From the NCBI GenBank assembly GCA_033439255.1, contig CM065882.1, positions 2,356,001 to 2,420,000 on the forward strand: DNA of 64,000 nt, read 5' to 3'. The translations under genes were made by a program, and so were the position numbers. Positions 43,890 through 54,888 of this stretch are shown here, one piece after another; the first letter of the stretch is position 1, and each line of letters begins with the position of its first letter. The notes beneath the pieces were generated by a model. That model searched no databases and had not been told where the DNA came from. It saw nothing but the letters and a program-made list of their open reading frames with translations. This DNA is from Hericium rajendrae (lineage: Eukaryota; Basidiomycota; Agaricomycetes; Russulales; Hericiaceae).

Positions 43890-46800
43890 TCAGTCTTCCT
43901 CCTCCTCATCACTCGGTGCCTTCTTCCTGCTTCGAAAATGCTTCATTGCAGTGGCAAACATTGGTAGTTTCTTGCTGAGTGTGTCGAAGATATGAGCAGC
44001 GTCTGCTTGTAGCTCGAAGCTGCCAGGATTACTGGCTACCCGAGCAGCCATTCGAGGGAATAAGCAAAGGAAGGACATGGAGGGCGCGAGTATGAATTGC
44101 TTGGTGTGCCAAGCAGCTGTCGCCTTCGTGACCGAGGCAAATTGACGTGCACGAATATATTGGAAGGCCTGCACCGCAACGAAGGACAGGCTTGCGATAT
44201 TGCCGGCTTCCTGTACTGAGCAGTGTTTGCCATACCTACCGTTAGATTTTGAATAGAGCGCGATGACTGAGCGAGCAATGATAAGTACTTGCAGCTCAGA
44301 TATTGATATTCGAGGCCTTGGACTTACCGTGTCCGACCATGAGACCATTTTCTGTGAAAACAACTCCATAATCGCCTATGCGAAGTGGCCGCATCGAAGA
44401 GATACAAGCGCTGACTACATAGTCAAGCATTGGCGCTTTAGCTTGAGTAAAGGCCTTCTTTCGCTTTGTTAAAACCTACACGTATTTTATTAGTCTCGAC
44501 GCCAGACATGTGAAATAATCTAAGACGCACCTTGGTCGCATTGGTGTCCGACGCAAGGCGAGCGTTTGCGACATTTCCGGATTCTTTCTCGATCCAGCGA
44601 GCAGCTCGCTCATAACCTGTCCCGATTGCTCGTTCCTGTTGCGACCTGATGATCTCGTAGCATTGCTTGAGCAATTCTTGGCGAATGGTGAGTGTCGCAT
44701 TGGTCGAGCTCTCCGAATCGAGTTGCTTTGCGTTCGCTTGTCGAGTACCCTTGGCAGCCTGGTGGGTTTGATTGCGGCGCCGAATAGACACCAGCACGGA
44801 GAAGTCGATGTCGTCCTCGGTGAGGTATCCCAAACCCAACGGTCGGGTCGGGTCATCGGGCAAGTCAAGCGGTGCGATGTGCGGGGCGATATCCATACCG
44901 GCCACGTTTGTCATGGCGTCTCGAATCTCATCGTACTGCTGAGCCTGCAGATCAGGTAGTTCCTCTTCTTCAGGCAATGATTGACTAAAGTTCATATTAG
45001 AAGCATGTAGAAGAAACGGAAGCTCAGAACTCACATCTGCATAAACTCATCCGCTGCAACTGCGAGTGCCGCAAACTTGATATTCAGGAATGCTTCGTCG
45101 TCTTGATTGGAGAATCCAACGCCGAGCGTCCCAGCTTCTTCCGCATCGATGAGGTCTTGAAGCTCTTGAGCTTCGCAGATTGATTCCTCATCCGCATCAG
45201 AGCCTGTCTCATCAGGTTGAACTGTATCGTCGCCGTCCGCAGATGTGCCAGCGCCGTCGAGCCCATACCAAGAGGCAATCCCAGGAAGCCCCACCGGGAC
45301 ATTGCTTGTAGGCCGCGTCAGATATGCCGTCTGAATGCCAAGGAGCGATACCAGAGCCTCGGCATCTTCGCAGGCCTCTTGAGAGATCCGAGAGATTTCG
45401 GTATCATCTGGATACAATGCCAATGCATGTAGATCAGTACCTTTGGCAGCAAAGTACGTGTGTGTATATCCGCTTGCCCGTGCCTTCGCATCACCGGTAG
45501 TTGCTCGAAAGGCGGCCTCCTTCAGCTTTACTCGCAACTTGGGGATCATGTGGAGGAAATCGAGCATCGTGAAGTCCTTTACTATGCGACGGGCTTCACC
45601 AAAGACATGCTCGCAGGGCTCACTTGAATGTAGCCAGGGCAGTAATGGAAATGCATCGGGGAGGTGGTCACGATGGATCAGAAGGAGGCCGAGGATGCCA
45701 TGGATGAGGATGTCAGCGATGTCTGCAGCTTCGCGTGATAGAAAGTATTGGGCCACTTTGTAACCGGCATGCTGTAAATAAAGTTTCCACATGGTCAAGA
45801 AGTACTTGGCCCTCAAAGCCATCTTGATGCGCTCTGCATGGGGGATTTGACGGTTCTGGTAGGCATCGACAAGCTCCCCGAAGACAAAGAGATAGATGAT
45901 TTCACCGAGATACTCCGGGTGGCGTCGTGCAAGAAAATCGAGAGTATCAGCTGAGAATAGGCGTGTCGCGGCGTTGTCGTCCTGGCGATCGAGCTTGTTC
46001 ACATCTCGATGATACAATGGCGAGCCATCTTCCATCGCCATTTGTCGAACGTGCGCATAGACAGCGACATAGTTCCCAAGAACAAGAAGACGAGCACCAG
46101 AGAATAAATTGTTGCGGAATGTCTTCAAGGCATGCTTTGAGTCTTGAATCATCACAATCGGGTAGCCGTTAAATGTTGGTACAATGACGTCGAAGGTGGA
46201 GGAGGGGTCAAAGAAATTGGGAATAGACTGTTGTATCTGGCCCGTTCCGCAGCTGGTAAGAAGGCGCTGCAGACTGCGCTCACTCTCAGTTCCATCGCAT
46301 GCATATGAGACAACACGGATGTTGTGAGCGAGTAGCCCGTTCACGAGGGGCTCTAAGTACTCAAGCAGATCACCAGCGGACATTGTACCCTCGATTGGTA
46401 TTGCCGCCACGATGATCGGCGCGACTTTGGGTAACGGGATCTGGATACACCAGAGGCGCACCTAGACAATATCAATTAACACGACACTGCTAGCGCAAAG
46501 GAAAAGCGCCACGTACTTTTGTGGCCTTCACCGCAGAGGCATCGCTTATCGTCCGCTTGAGGTTGTCAGGATCAGCGACTCGCAATGGCTCCCCAGCGGC
46601 GCCGACTAGAAAGATCCCTTTCTCGACTGAATCCCAATATATTCTCCAGGAGGCAAACAGCTTGGTATCGTCGCAGCTTAAGGCAACCGGCCCATGATAG
46701 TCAAGAGCCTTGAGTTGCTCAGCAACCAGCGAGTAAGTCCGTTCACAGATCTTCATAGGAAACTTAGGCTGACGCGCTTCCTTCTCGCTGTAGAAGATGT

Positions 46801-49800
46801 CAGTAGCTAGACGATTATCACGCTTAGTTAAGTAAGGGACTTGCCGGAAACTGCGTTGCGTTCGAGCAGCGAGATGGTCGCTTAAAAATCGATGTACCTC
46901 GGGACTCTGAATGCTAACGATATGGATGAACTCGTCATAGGAAGGCGAGTAGCGGAAGTTTTGCATGCCGACGCCACGTTCCTCACGATCCAGCTTCGAC
47001 ACCATTGCTTCGACTAGTCCTGTGAAGACTTCGCGGCCCTTATACTTACCTTTCAGAACGCCTTTCGCATATTTGACTGCTGGTGAGTTTCTTGCGTCCT
47101 AATAAGCATACGTGAGTACGTGTCACCGATAGCCAGCTAGATGTTTAATACCGCAGTTTCAATGAGTTCCTTTACTTCAATCGTACGAGCGTAGATTGAG
47201 CCTAGGATGCCAGGACGCCATCGAGTATTTGTATACTTGTAGTTCTTGTCCTTCGGTGTCTTCTTAGATAGGACAGATCTGAAGCGATGGTTGCCCAGGA
47301 CCGTTATGCAGTGTGAGCATGGCAAGATCCGTCCATCAACTGTTGTATTACCCTGGGATACCTCGTGTAAGCACTCCGTCGAAAAGACACGCTGTTCTTC
47401 ATGGTCGGTGCGCCATGCATGTTCATGCTTTTGAATGTCCTTGACTACTTTCTTTTCGTCCTCATCTAGCTCTGCCCACTCTTTGCTGTCAAATCGCTCT
47501 GCTGCAATCGTTGGGATAGAACGTGCACCACCACCTTCAGCCCCGGAGCGCACCGTGTACCGAGCGATCCGTGGGTCATCCTTTGCTGTTAAGCCAGGGC
47601 AAGGTAACATCTTCTCTTTTCCTTTGGACGACCCAGCAGCACATTCCTTGGTAGACTTGGACCACAAGCTCGTAAGCATTTGCTCTTTCATCTCGCCACT
47701 ATCATGCTCATTGCCGTCGCATTCTTTAACGTGATGGAGGAACCGTGAGGCAGAATAGATGTCTTGTCCGAGGATAATTTTTCCGCAGATGGAATGACGG
47801 GCGTCGATAGCGTTGTTGGGAAAGAACTCGACATCACGATCTTTTTTGGTGAGCTTTTCCTTCCATGTCTTCAGCTTTTTGATACTTGGCCTGAATGCTT
47901 CACTTCTCGCATTCTCGCGATTCTCGCGAGCGGCGGTGGCTGATCGACTGATACCCACTGCACCAAGATTGATAGCATCTCCGGCTAGAGGTGTTTCCTT
48001 TGCAGGTGTCTTCTTCCGTGTCAAACCCTTGCCAGCTGATTCCTTTCGCAGAGCCTTCTGAGCAGATGGCCCCACCGAGCCGGCTTCGGATGCACCTGAT
48101 ACAGAGCTACGACGACGTTTGCGTAGGACTGATGCTGTGTCTGATAGCTGTCGCCCCATAGCCTTGATGCCTGTCCGAACTGAAGACGACAGGCTGGCAA
48201 TTGGTGATCGAGCTCGCTCACGATGCGGTGACTTGATAGGTTCGCCTTCCTCGGCACCAGGCGCTTTGGTGTACGACTTGGTGAAGATGCTAAAGAAACG
48301 AGGCTTTGCTGGCGACTTTGGATGATTTTCAGGCATCTCAGCATCCTTTGACGCTGCCTCGTTGCGTAAAGGTGTGTCATCCAATGCAGATAGGTCTGGG
48401 TGGCTTGAGTATGCGTTACTAATGTCGCCTTCTCTGCTTCGCAATAGGTTCTCTTCACTGGATGCTTCATGGGACCCCTTGCTGATACTCTGCGGAGGCA
48501 TCCGCGAAGGGTTGAGTAGATGCGCCAGAGAAGGAGGCCCAGGTGCTGCGCCTTCGTTTTCTGAGCCCGGGCTACTGTATCCAGCATCTAACGAGAATGA
48601 ACAATCCGAAGATGCGCTCTGGGGGATGCTAAACGTGTCGATAGCGCTGGAATCCGGACTCGACGGTATGTCTAACCCAATGTTATCCCTGTTTGATGGC
48701 TCATCATCGATGTCGCTCTCCGAGGGCACAGCAGGTGTATCTAGCCTTTGCGGCTGCGTATCCAGGTCAGATACATTTAGAAACTTAGTCAAGAGGTACG
48801 TACAATTGACCTAGAGTTCTCCAGCAGCGTCAAAAACCACTGACCCCTCTCCATGCCTTTCCGCGCTCTTGTCCATAGTGGATCGTTGAGCGCCGCATGT
48901 GCAATCGTGTTTGTTGTACACAATCCACAGGAAATCACGTCGCTCTGTGATCCGTGTTCAAGCGTGTCACCCAGTATCTCGAATGGTCCTCCAAAGCGAG
49001 CACGTAGCCACGCCTGGACACCATCAAAGAACTTTGACGGTAGATGTGATTGATGCACAAGTGAGTCACCTGTAATGTACCATTTAGGTCATGGTCATAC
49101 ATGTAGCTGATTCGAACTCACCGTAGGCTATAGTTCTCGCGTCAAAGTCGATTTGCACAGCAATCCAGTGATTCGAACGGACAAAGCCTGGATAGTACAA
49201 GATGCGTCGACCCGAGTCCTTTACCAGCGACTCATATTGCAGGACAGTAGCCTGCCAACTAGATGGCTCGTCGACATCACGCCAGTTATCTGCGACTCGC
49301 GTGAGCGCTCTTGAAAATATCGTGTTGCCAATAACGACGCGCGAAGCGATTGTTTTATCCCGACGGGTACGTGATCCTATTGAAGCCATCATCATGTCCA
49401 AGTGGATGTCCGCTAACCAATGTTGCCCCAGGAGGTGAGATAGCTCAAGCATACTTGTAGGGATGTCGAAGCAGCGAACCTGACTGTTCCAGCCCGTCAA
49501 TTCGAAGAAGGTACGTATCTTGTCGAATAATGCTGTTGTCGTGGGGCTGCGAGACTCCCTTGCTGACCATGCATCACATTCTGTCCATGTTCGCTGCCCT
49601 TGGATCGCGAGCGCCATGGCTTTCCAGTATGTCAAGATCCACAACGGAAGGCGGTCGCTTCCATTATTGACACGGATGTCCACAATAGACCGGGCTCCAA
49701 GGCGGTCTTGCTTTTCGAATGCAGCCTCTAGTTGCTGGATCTGAGCAATGCTGGGTATTTGACGGGCAAGTATTGCAGCTGTCATTTCTCGTGGCTTATC

Positions 49801-50068
49801 AGTGCTGAACCATTTTTTTGCCTTCATTAAGGGGATATCGAGTGATAGTAGGGGGAGTTGGAGATTTAAGAGTTGAGCTATGGGAACATTATTGGCTGGT
49901 ATGTTGGATACTGTTGCCGGAATGGTAAGGATACTGTTGCCAGGACCTGAGCCCCCATCATCATCGTCCTTTTATTGTTCATGAGCAAAAAATGAAAATA
50001 GAGTCAACATCGAAATCATTGGGTCAACTCACGGACTCTATATTGATGGGAAGAGTGATTGACGACAT
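43890..50068 (-). CDS. Transposon protein: Ulp1-like protease fused to DDE-type transposase (1,919 aa)
   Basis: Nine exons: 50068-50033, 49968-49122, 49069-48804, 48753-47152, 47098-46517, 46461-45035, 44984-44531, 44475-44328 and 44287-43890. No stop or frameshift is seen. Residues about 260-345 match the Ulp1/C48 cysteine-protease pattern: His in SNHWIAV (279), Asp in GDSL (296), Gln in SQSDV (336) and Cys in ISCG (342). Residues 385-900 are a disordered, basic linker. The transposase part has Asp in SCDDTK (1061), Asp in YACDGTE (1167), the Asp-X2-His-X2-Lys motif QDSKHALKTFRNN (1218) and Glu in SSEPCEHVFGE (about 1392-1395). The last motifs resemble P-element/THAP9-like enzymes, but the family is not certain. 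The 3' exon structure around 44260 is less sure. Confidence 0.85.
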
Positions 50069-50644
50069 CCCGTGCGTTCGGCGGTGAGGGCGCGAGGGAA
50101 AAAGAAGTCGTCCACGCCGCGAAATGCTAAAACGAACTTGCAAAAGTCGCGTCGTTGTTAAGGTGACCATCTAGAAAAAGGGCCTGCTCAAGGCTTGAAC
50201 CCGAGAGCATTCCGGCAAGAGTGTTGAACAGAATTTTATTTTAACCACTACACCAATCACACTATACATTGTACGGACAATGAAATGACCTCGACCCAAG
50301 ACAGACTTGCCCGTACGGATACCTGAACTGACCTCCCGAGGTTGGACACCCCATTTGTCGGGATTTTGAGCCGGCCGTACCGGCCAAATCCACATTTCCT
50401 GTACGGATCCCGCAACGACATCAGTACTGATTGACAGGGGTCCTCGCTCAGTGCGTGCCGAACACTTGCCCCATACTTACCCGACGCGACCCACGGGGCA
50501 TGTGATAAGTGAGTCCGGGGCAGGCGCGCTCACTTCACCTGAAGTGCCCCACAACGCCGAACTTGAGTCGTATATAGCCTTCGGAACTGTTCAACCACCA
50601 TCAAGTACTTCGGATTGATCTAGCTCACCAATTTCAAGGACATC
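50069..50644. other. Right flank of the transposon block
   Basis: Contains a tRNA-like sequence (50175-50268, minus), the palindrome GGCCGTACCGGCC at 50373-50385 that mirrors GGCCGTTTCGGCC at the left flank, and two TGTACGGAT-like copies. A TACCCGACGCGAC stretch near 50479 also occurs at the right end of the 10.8-kb element (33637-33649). The last part is the citrate synthase promoter. Confidence 0.5.
50175..50268 (-). pseudogene. tRNA-derived sequence
   Basis: On the minus strand an A-box-like TGGTGTAGTGGTTA is followed about 45 bases later by a B-box-like GGGTTCAAGCC, and a T-run follows. The acceptor and T stems do not pair well, so it is not a functional tRNA. It is either a decayed tRNA of the Glu/Gln type or a SINE head. 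Confidence 0.45.
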
Positions 50645-53172
50645 ATGGGCCGCCCTGTTGAGATTAACGACAGCCTCACCGTGCACGACAACCGCACAGG
50701 GAAGACGTATACTATCCCGTTCGTACATCTCCCCCAGTTTGTGTAACCGCAGCTGGCTTTCTGATCTTCAATATCCCCCTTCACCAGGATCGTGGATAAC
50801 ACCGTGTCAGCTACAGCGTTCAAGGCAATCGCTGCGCCGCGGAAACCGGCTGAACGCGCGGAGAACGAGACGGAGAGAGGCCTTCGAGTCTTGGACAAGG
50901 GATTCTTGAACACAGCCGTCATTCAGAGTAAGATCACGTACATAGACGGTGAAGCTGGAAGTGCGTGTATCATCTCATTTCGACCTTGGAAGCTATGAGA
51001 TTGACCATGAACGTGAAGTCTTGCGGTACAGGTGCGTTCAGCTTAGCTCTTTAGTTGCCATCACGGAGCGTTATTCATGGATGCACGTAATCTAGGGGAT
51101 ATCCTATCGAGCAACTCGCTCAACACTCGTCGCATCTGGAGACAGCATATCTTCTCATCTATGGCTCGCTCCCCACTCGAGAGCAGTTCTCGGTGTTCGA
51201 GGGCGAAGTCCTGCACCACAGCATCGCCCATGCAGACGCTGAAGGCTTCTTCCGTTCCTTCCGGTCCGTCTGCATTACCGTCTATATGACAACTGTAATG
51301 GCTCATTCCGGCTGAAGCTATGACGCGCATCCCATGGCAATAGTGACCAGCGCATTTGCATACCTTGGGTCGTACTATCAGGAGGCGAACCCATCGTTAC
51401 AGGGTGAGTGAGCATTAGACTCGGAATTCTGGTTTGGACGCTTACGAGCTAGGAAACTAGGCCAAAGTCTGTTCACGAAAGGAGACCAGGCGTCACTAGC
51501 GAACATGGACAAGCAGATATATCGACTGATCGGCAAGGCTACTACACTGGCAGCGTAGGTCGTCTTCCCATTCCTTTGCCGCTATTCTTACCTCCGTCGC
51601 AAAGTATGGCGTTCCGCGTTCGTCAAGGTCGTGATTTCGTGATTCCACCAACCGGTCTGAGCTATACTGCCTCGTACGTCAATTTCAATTGGATGACTTC
51701 GACATGTGTTCTGATTGGCTCGAAGCTTCCTGTACCAAATGGACTATCTTGGCCAGGAGAACTACCGACCCTCACCGGTCCTTGAGAAGGCGCTCGACGT
51801 GCTCTTCTTACTTCACGCAGATCATGAGCTCAACGCATCATGTACGACCGTATTGCAAACTGGCAGTTCGCTAGTAGACCCTTACTCTGCGGTTGCGTAC
51901 GTGTCTTTGCACGTTGTCTTGCCAGTGCGATATTGACTCTGAAATGGATACATAGCGCTGGATGTGCATCGTTATAGTAAGTTGCTTTGTCTGTCCTCGT
52001 GGTCAATTTTCTCACTGTGATTTCAGTGGACCCCTCCACGGTGGTGCGAATGAAGCGGTCATTCGCATGTTGATCTCTATTGGCAGGTATGTACACTTTC
52101 GGCTCAGTGTCTCCAATCCCCTTATCGTAGGATGTCTTCAGTCCAGAAAACGTCCCCGCTTTTCTTGCAGCTGTAAAGCGTCGGGAGAAGGTCCTTTCTG
52201 GCTTCGGACACCGGTGAGCCCCTTCAGTTTTCCCCAGTGTGATTGGATTCTAAGACCGACTGTATCACAGCGTATACAAGACTGTGAGTCTTTCAACTAC
52301 CAAGCCGGTCTAAGTCTGACCTTCGTGTACCACACCAGTCTGATCCTCGCTCGTTCATCATCCGCAAAACGGCAGACGAGGTGTTCAAAGTGTATGCCTA
52401 TTTCCGGCAGCTCGTGTCCCAGCCGCTTATTCTGAAGTGTTTTTAGGACCGGTAAAGACGAGCTTTTGGAGACTGCCATGGCGTTGCACGACGCAGCCAT
52501 CAAGGACGACTACTTCGTCAAGCGGAAGCTCGCACCTAATGTTGACTTCTGGTAAGCTTTTCCTCGTGGCTCAGAGGAAATATCGCATGCTCAATACGAC
52601 GTCCTCTCGAACAGGAGGTATGTCTTGGCATCATGAAACGGACCCAATGTAAAATTGACGTTTTTTGTAACTTAGCGGTTTGATATACCGTGCCATGGGT
52701 AAGTTACCACGCAAGGCTGCTTCCGTCTTCTCATGCTGTTTCAGGCTTCCCGATGGACTTCTTCCCCGTCCTTTTCGCCGTCCCGCGAGTTGTTGGATGG
52801 TTAGCGCACTGGAGACAGGTATGATTTCTTGATGTTCTCCAGAGGCTTCGATCTGACGCCATGTGGTATAGATGATGCTGCAGGATGGTGGTGTCAAGAT
52901 CTGGCGCCCACGACAGGTTAGTATCACCAGCTCTCATGTGTTGGCCGGTGATGAATCTTGTACGCAGGTCTACGTCGGCTCTGGCAAGCGGGATTATGTG
53001 CCTGTAAGCGAGCGATCTGCTGTGGAAGGGCTCAAGCTGTCGCCGATTCCGGTGGAGCATTCAGGGTGAGTGATACATCTCAGTGTTGTGATTCCACGCA
53101 TCTCACTCAAAGCTTCGCAGGATCACCAAGAGGACGAGGTTAGCGGAGTTCAAAGGAAAGAGCAAGCTGTGA
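50645..53172 (+). CDS. Citrate synthase, peroxisomal form (C-terminal SKL)
   Basis: Condenses acetyl-CoA and oxaloacetate to citrate. Twenty exons encode 488 aa: 50645-50718, 50788-50960, 51019-51031, 51096-51263, 51318-51403, 51461-51554, 51605-51673, 51726-51896, 51956-51976, 52027-52086, 52142-52213, 52271-52283, 52339-52391, 52447-52551, 52615-52617, 52676-52698, 52745-52818, 52872-52916, 52968-53065 and 53121-53172. Exon 15 is three bases. Landmarks: [13 protein letters not shown], the active-site His in HADHELNAS, the His in [11 protein letters not shown], the Asp region [20 protein letters not shown] and [13 protein letters not shown]. The product ends SKL, a type 1 peroxisomal signal, and the N terminus lacks a mitochondrial presequence, so the glyoxylate cycle in peroxisomes is the likely site. 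The CoA- and substrate-binding residues look complete. Confidence 0.95.
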
Positions 53173-53529
53173 ATGTTGGTCGTGCAGCTGAGAGGATCTC
53201 TTTCTTATTACTATCTGTACATCACGATGGTCTCAATGCAATAATATCTGAACTGCATCATGTTTTTTTTCGGGCTTGGTAGTCCGCGTCATCATCCCGT
53301 GGGGATGGGGAAATAGCAGGCGGATTGATCATTGGATACGGATAATGGTGTGCCTGAAGATGGAGGCTACAGCGCCCGGTACCATGCGGCATGTCTCCAA
53401 CGTTCTTTGCCCACATTTTTGTCCAACGTTGAACGTAGACGGTTTCCCTCCAACCCGCATTACCTCTCCAGATACTTTGGGTCTTGTTCCCTGTCCAATC
53501 TAGTTTCACTAGCTCTTGTCTGTACCAGA
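53173..53529. other. Intergenic region
   Basis: Citrate synthase 3' UTR and promoter of the next gene. Nothing else is seen. Confidence 0.5.
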
Positions 53530-54394
53530 ATGTTCACCACGCTCTTTACCGCTACTCTCCTTTCCGTCGCCGCCATCCGCGGTGTTCGCGCCGATTTTGC
53601 TATCAACAGCCCGGAACTGGTTCAGGTTTGCAGTTCTTTTCACCAGCGGTGATTGGAATGTGCTGAAGGATGCGTTCGTCCAGTGCCAAGATGCCCACGT
53701 TAGCTGGCAGCCTACGAAGGCGCCGTACAACTTGATTGTTGTTCCCGGCGAGGACGCTTGCTCGGATGCGCTGTCAGATTTCTCTTCTTTCATCCCCACG
53801 CCGGCACTGAAGTATTCGTTGTGATTTTTTCCAGTGCTGATCTTGGCGACCACAATGGAACCACCATGACCTGGAACGTCCGTTTGCCTGCGGGCACGAA
53901 AGTCATGCTTTCTCTGGAGGATGCTACTACCGATGAGGCTTGGAGCCAAGTGGTGAATAATGTTCTTCATCTATTCATAGTTCTTCACTAATCTGCTCGG
54001 TCACGCAGCTCACTGTTCAGCCGAGCAATGACACTTCCTGCCTTCCTGGAGCCCAAGCCTCGTCCAGCTCTGCGTCGTCCAGCTCTGTCTCGTCCAGCTC
54101 TGTTCCCGCCACCAGTTCTGTTTCTGAAATATCCCTCGTGACCGCGGCGACGACGTGAGTCCAGCATCCTTCCTCTGCTGCACATCAGTTGACGGTATCC
54201 TGGCTTGTAGCTTTTCTGCGCCCCCTTTCCCCACCGAGACCCCGAGCACGGACACCAACAGTATCGCGCCCCTCGCCGGCGCCGCCAACGCGGCCGCGAA
54301 CCCCTTGGGCAACGGCGGCCTCGCCCTGCGCCAGCTGTATACCCCCGCCATGCTCCTCAGTGCGCTCGGCACCGCGATCTTCATCGCCCTCTAA
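53530..54394 (+). CDS. Secreted Ser/Thr-rich GPI-anchored protein
   Basis: Five exons: 53530-53625, 53684-53772, 53835-53949, 54009-54154 and 54211-54394 (209 aa). A signal peptide (MFTTLFTATLLSVAAIRGVRA) is followed by DFAINSP, an Ig-like domain of about 100 residues (SWQPTKAPYNLIV, LGDHNGTTMTWNV, PAGTKVMLSLEDA) with conserved Cys, then a Ser/Thr-rich region and a C-terminal hydrophobic tail ending LSALGTAIFIAL that fits GPI attachment. Fungal proteins of this shape sit in the membrane or cell wall; some relate to Kre9/Knh1-type beta-glucan proteins. No enzymatic motif is present. Confidence 0.8.
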
Positions 54395-54888
54395 GTCGAA
54401 AAGCCATTCACACACTATATACCACTTCTCGACCCTGTATTCCCCTCGTTGTACCACCTCCATCTACGGCCCCCGGGCAGCTCTCTCTCTCTATCCCTTC
54501 TTGTTTGGTCTCATTGTTCGGGATGTCATCCAGCGCTGGTGTCCTGGCGACGGTTGGATGTACATCTCTGTGCCTGTAATCTCGCTTGCTGGATCGCATC
54601 TCAGGCGCTGGATGTGTTGCAGATTTTTGAAGGATTTTGTGTCTTGTGACCATATTGGCTTGCGCAATATCATTATTTTTTTGGTTACACAATCACCAAC
54701 GATGGAAGGGTCGGCATGCTTGATATACGACAGAAATCGAAAGAATTTCCAAACAAGAAATATCGAAAAATTTTGATCAGGAAAATAGGGAAAATATTGA
54801 ACGTCAGTAGAGAATTTTCATCTTGACTGAGAAGGAAGGGAAACACGAAATGGTCGGCGGTATCCCGGAAAATCGATGGGCGTCCTGT
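54395..54888. other. Intergenic region between convergent genes
   Basis: Holds two 3' UTRs. Short frames only; the last 200 bases are AT-rich. Confidence 0.5.

Noticed and set aside
43890-50068. Reading the protease and transposase as two separate genes
   Set aside because: The frame continues through a linker with a phased 50-nt intron and no stop, so one gene is the simpler reading; two genes remain possible.
53258-53509. Minus-strand frame between citrate synthase and the GPI protein
   Set aside because: No motif, no splice partners, and it lies in presumed promoter and UTR sequence.
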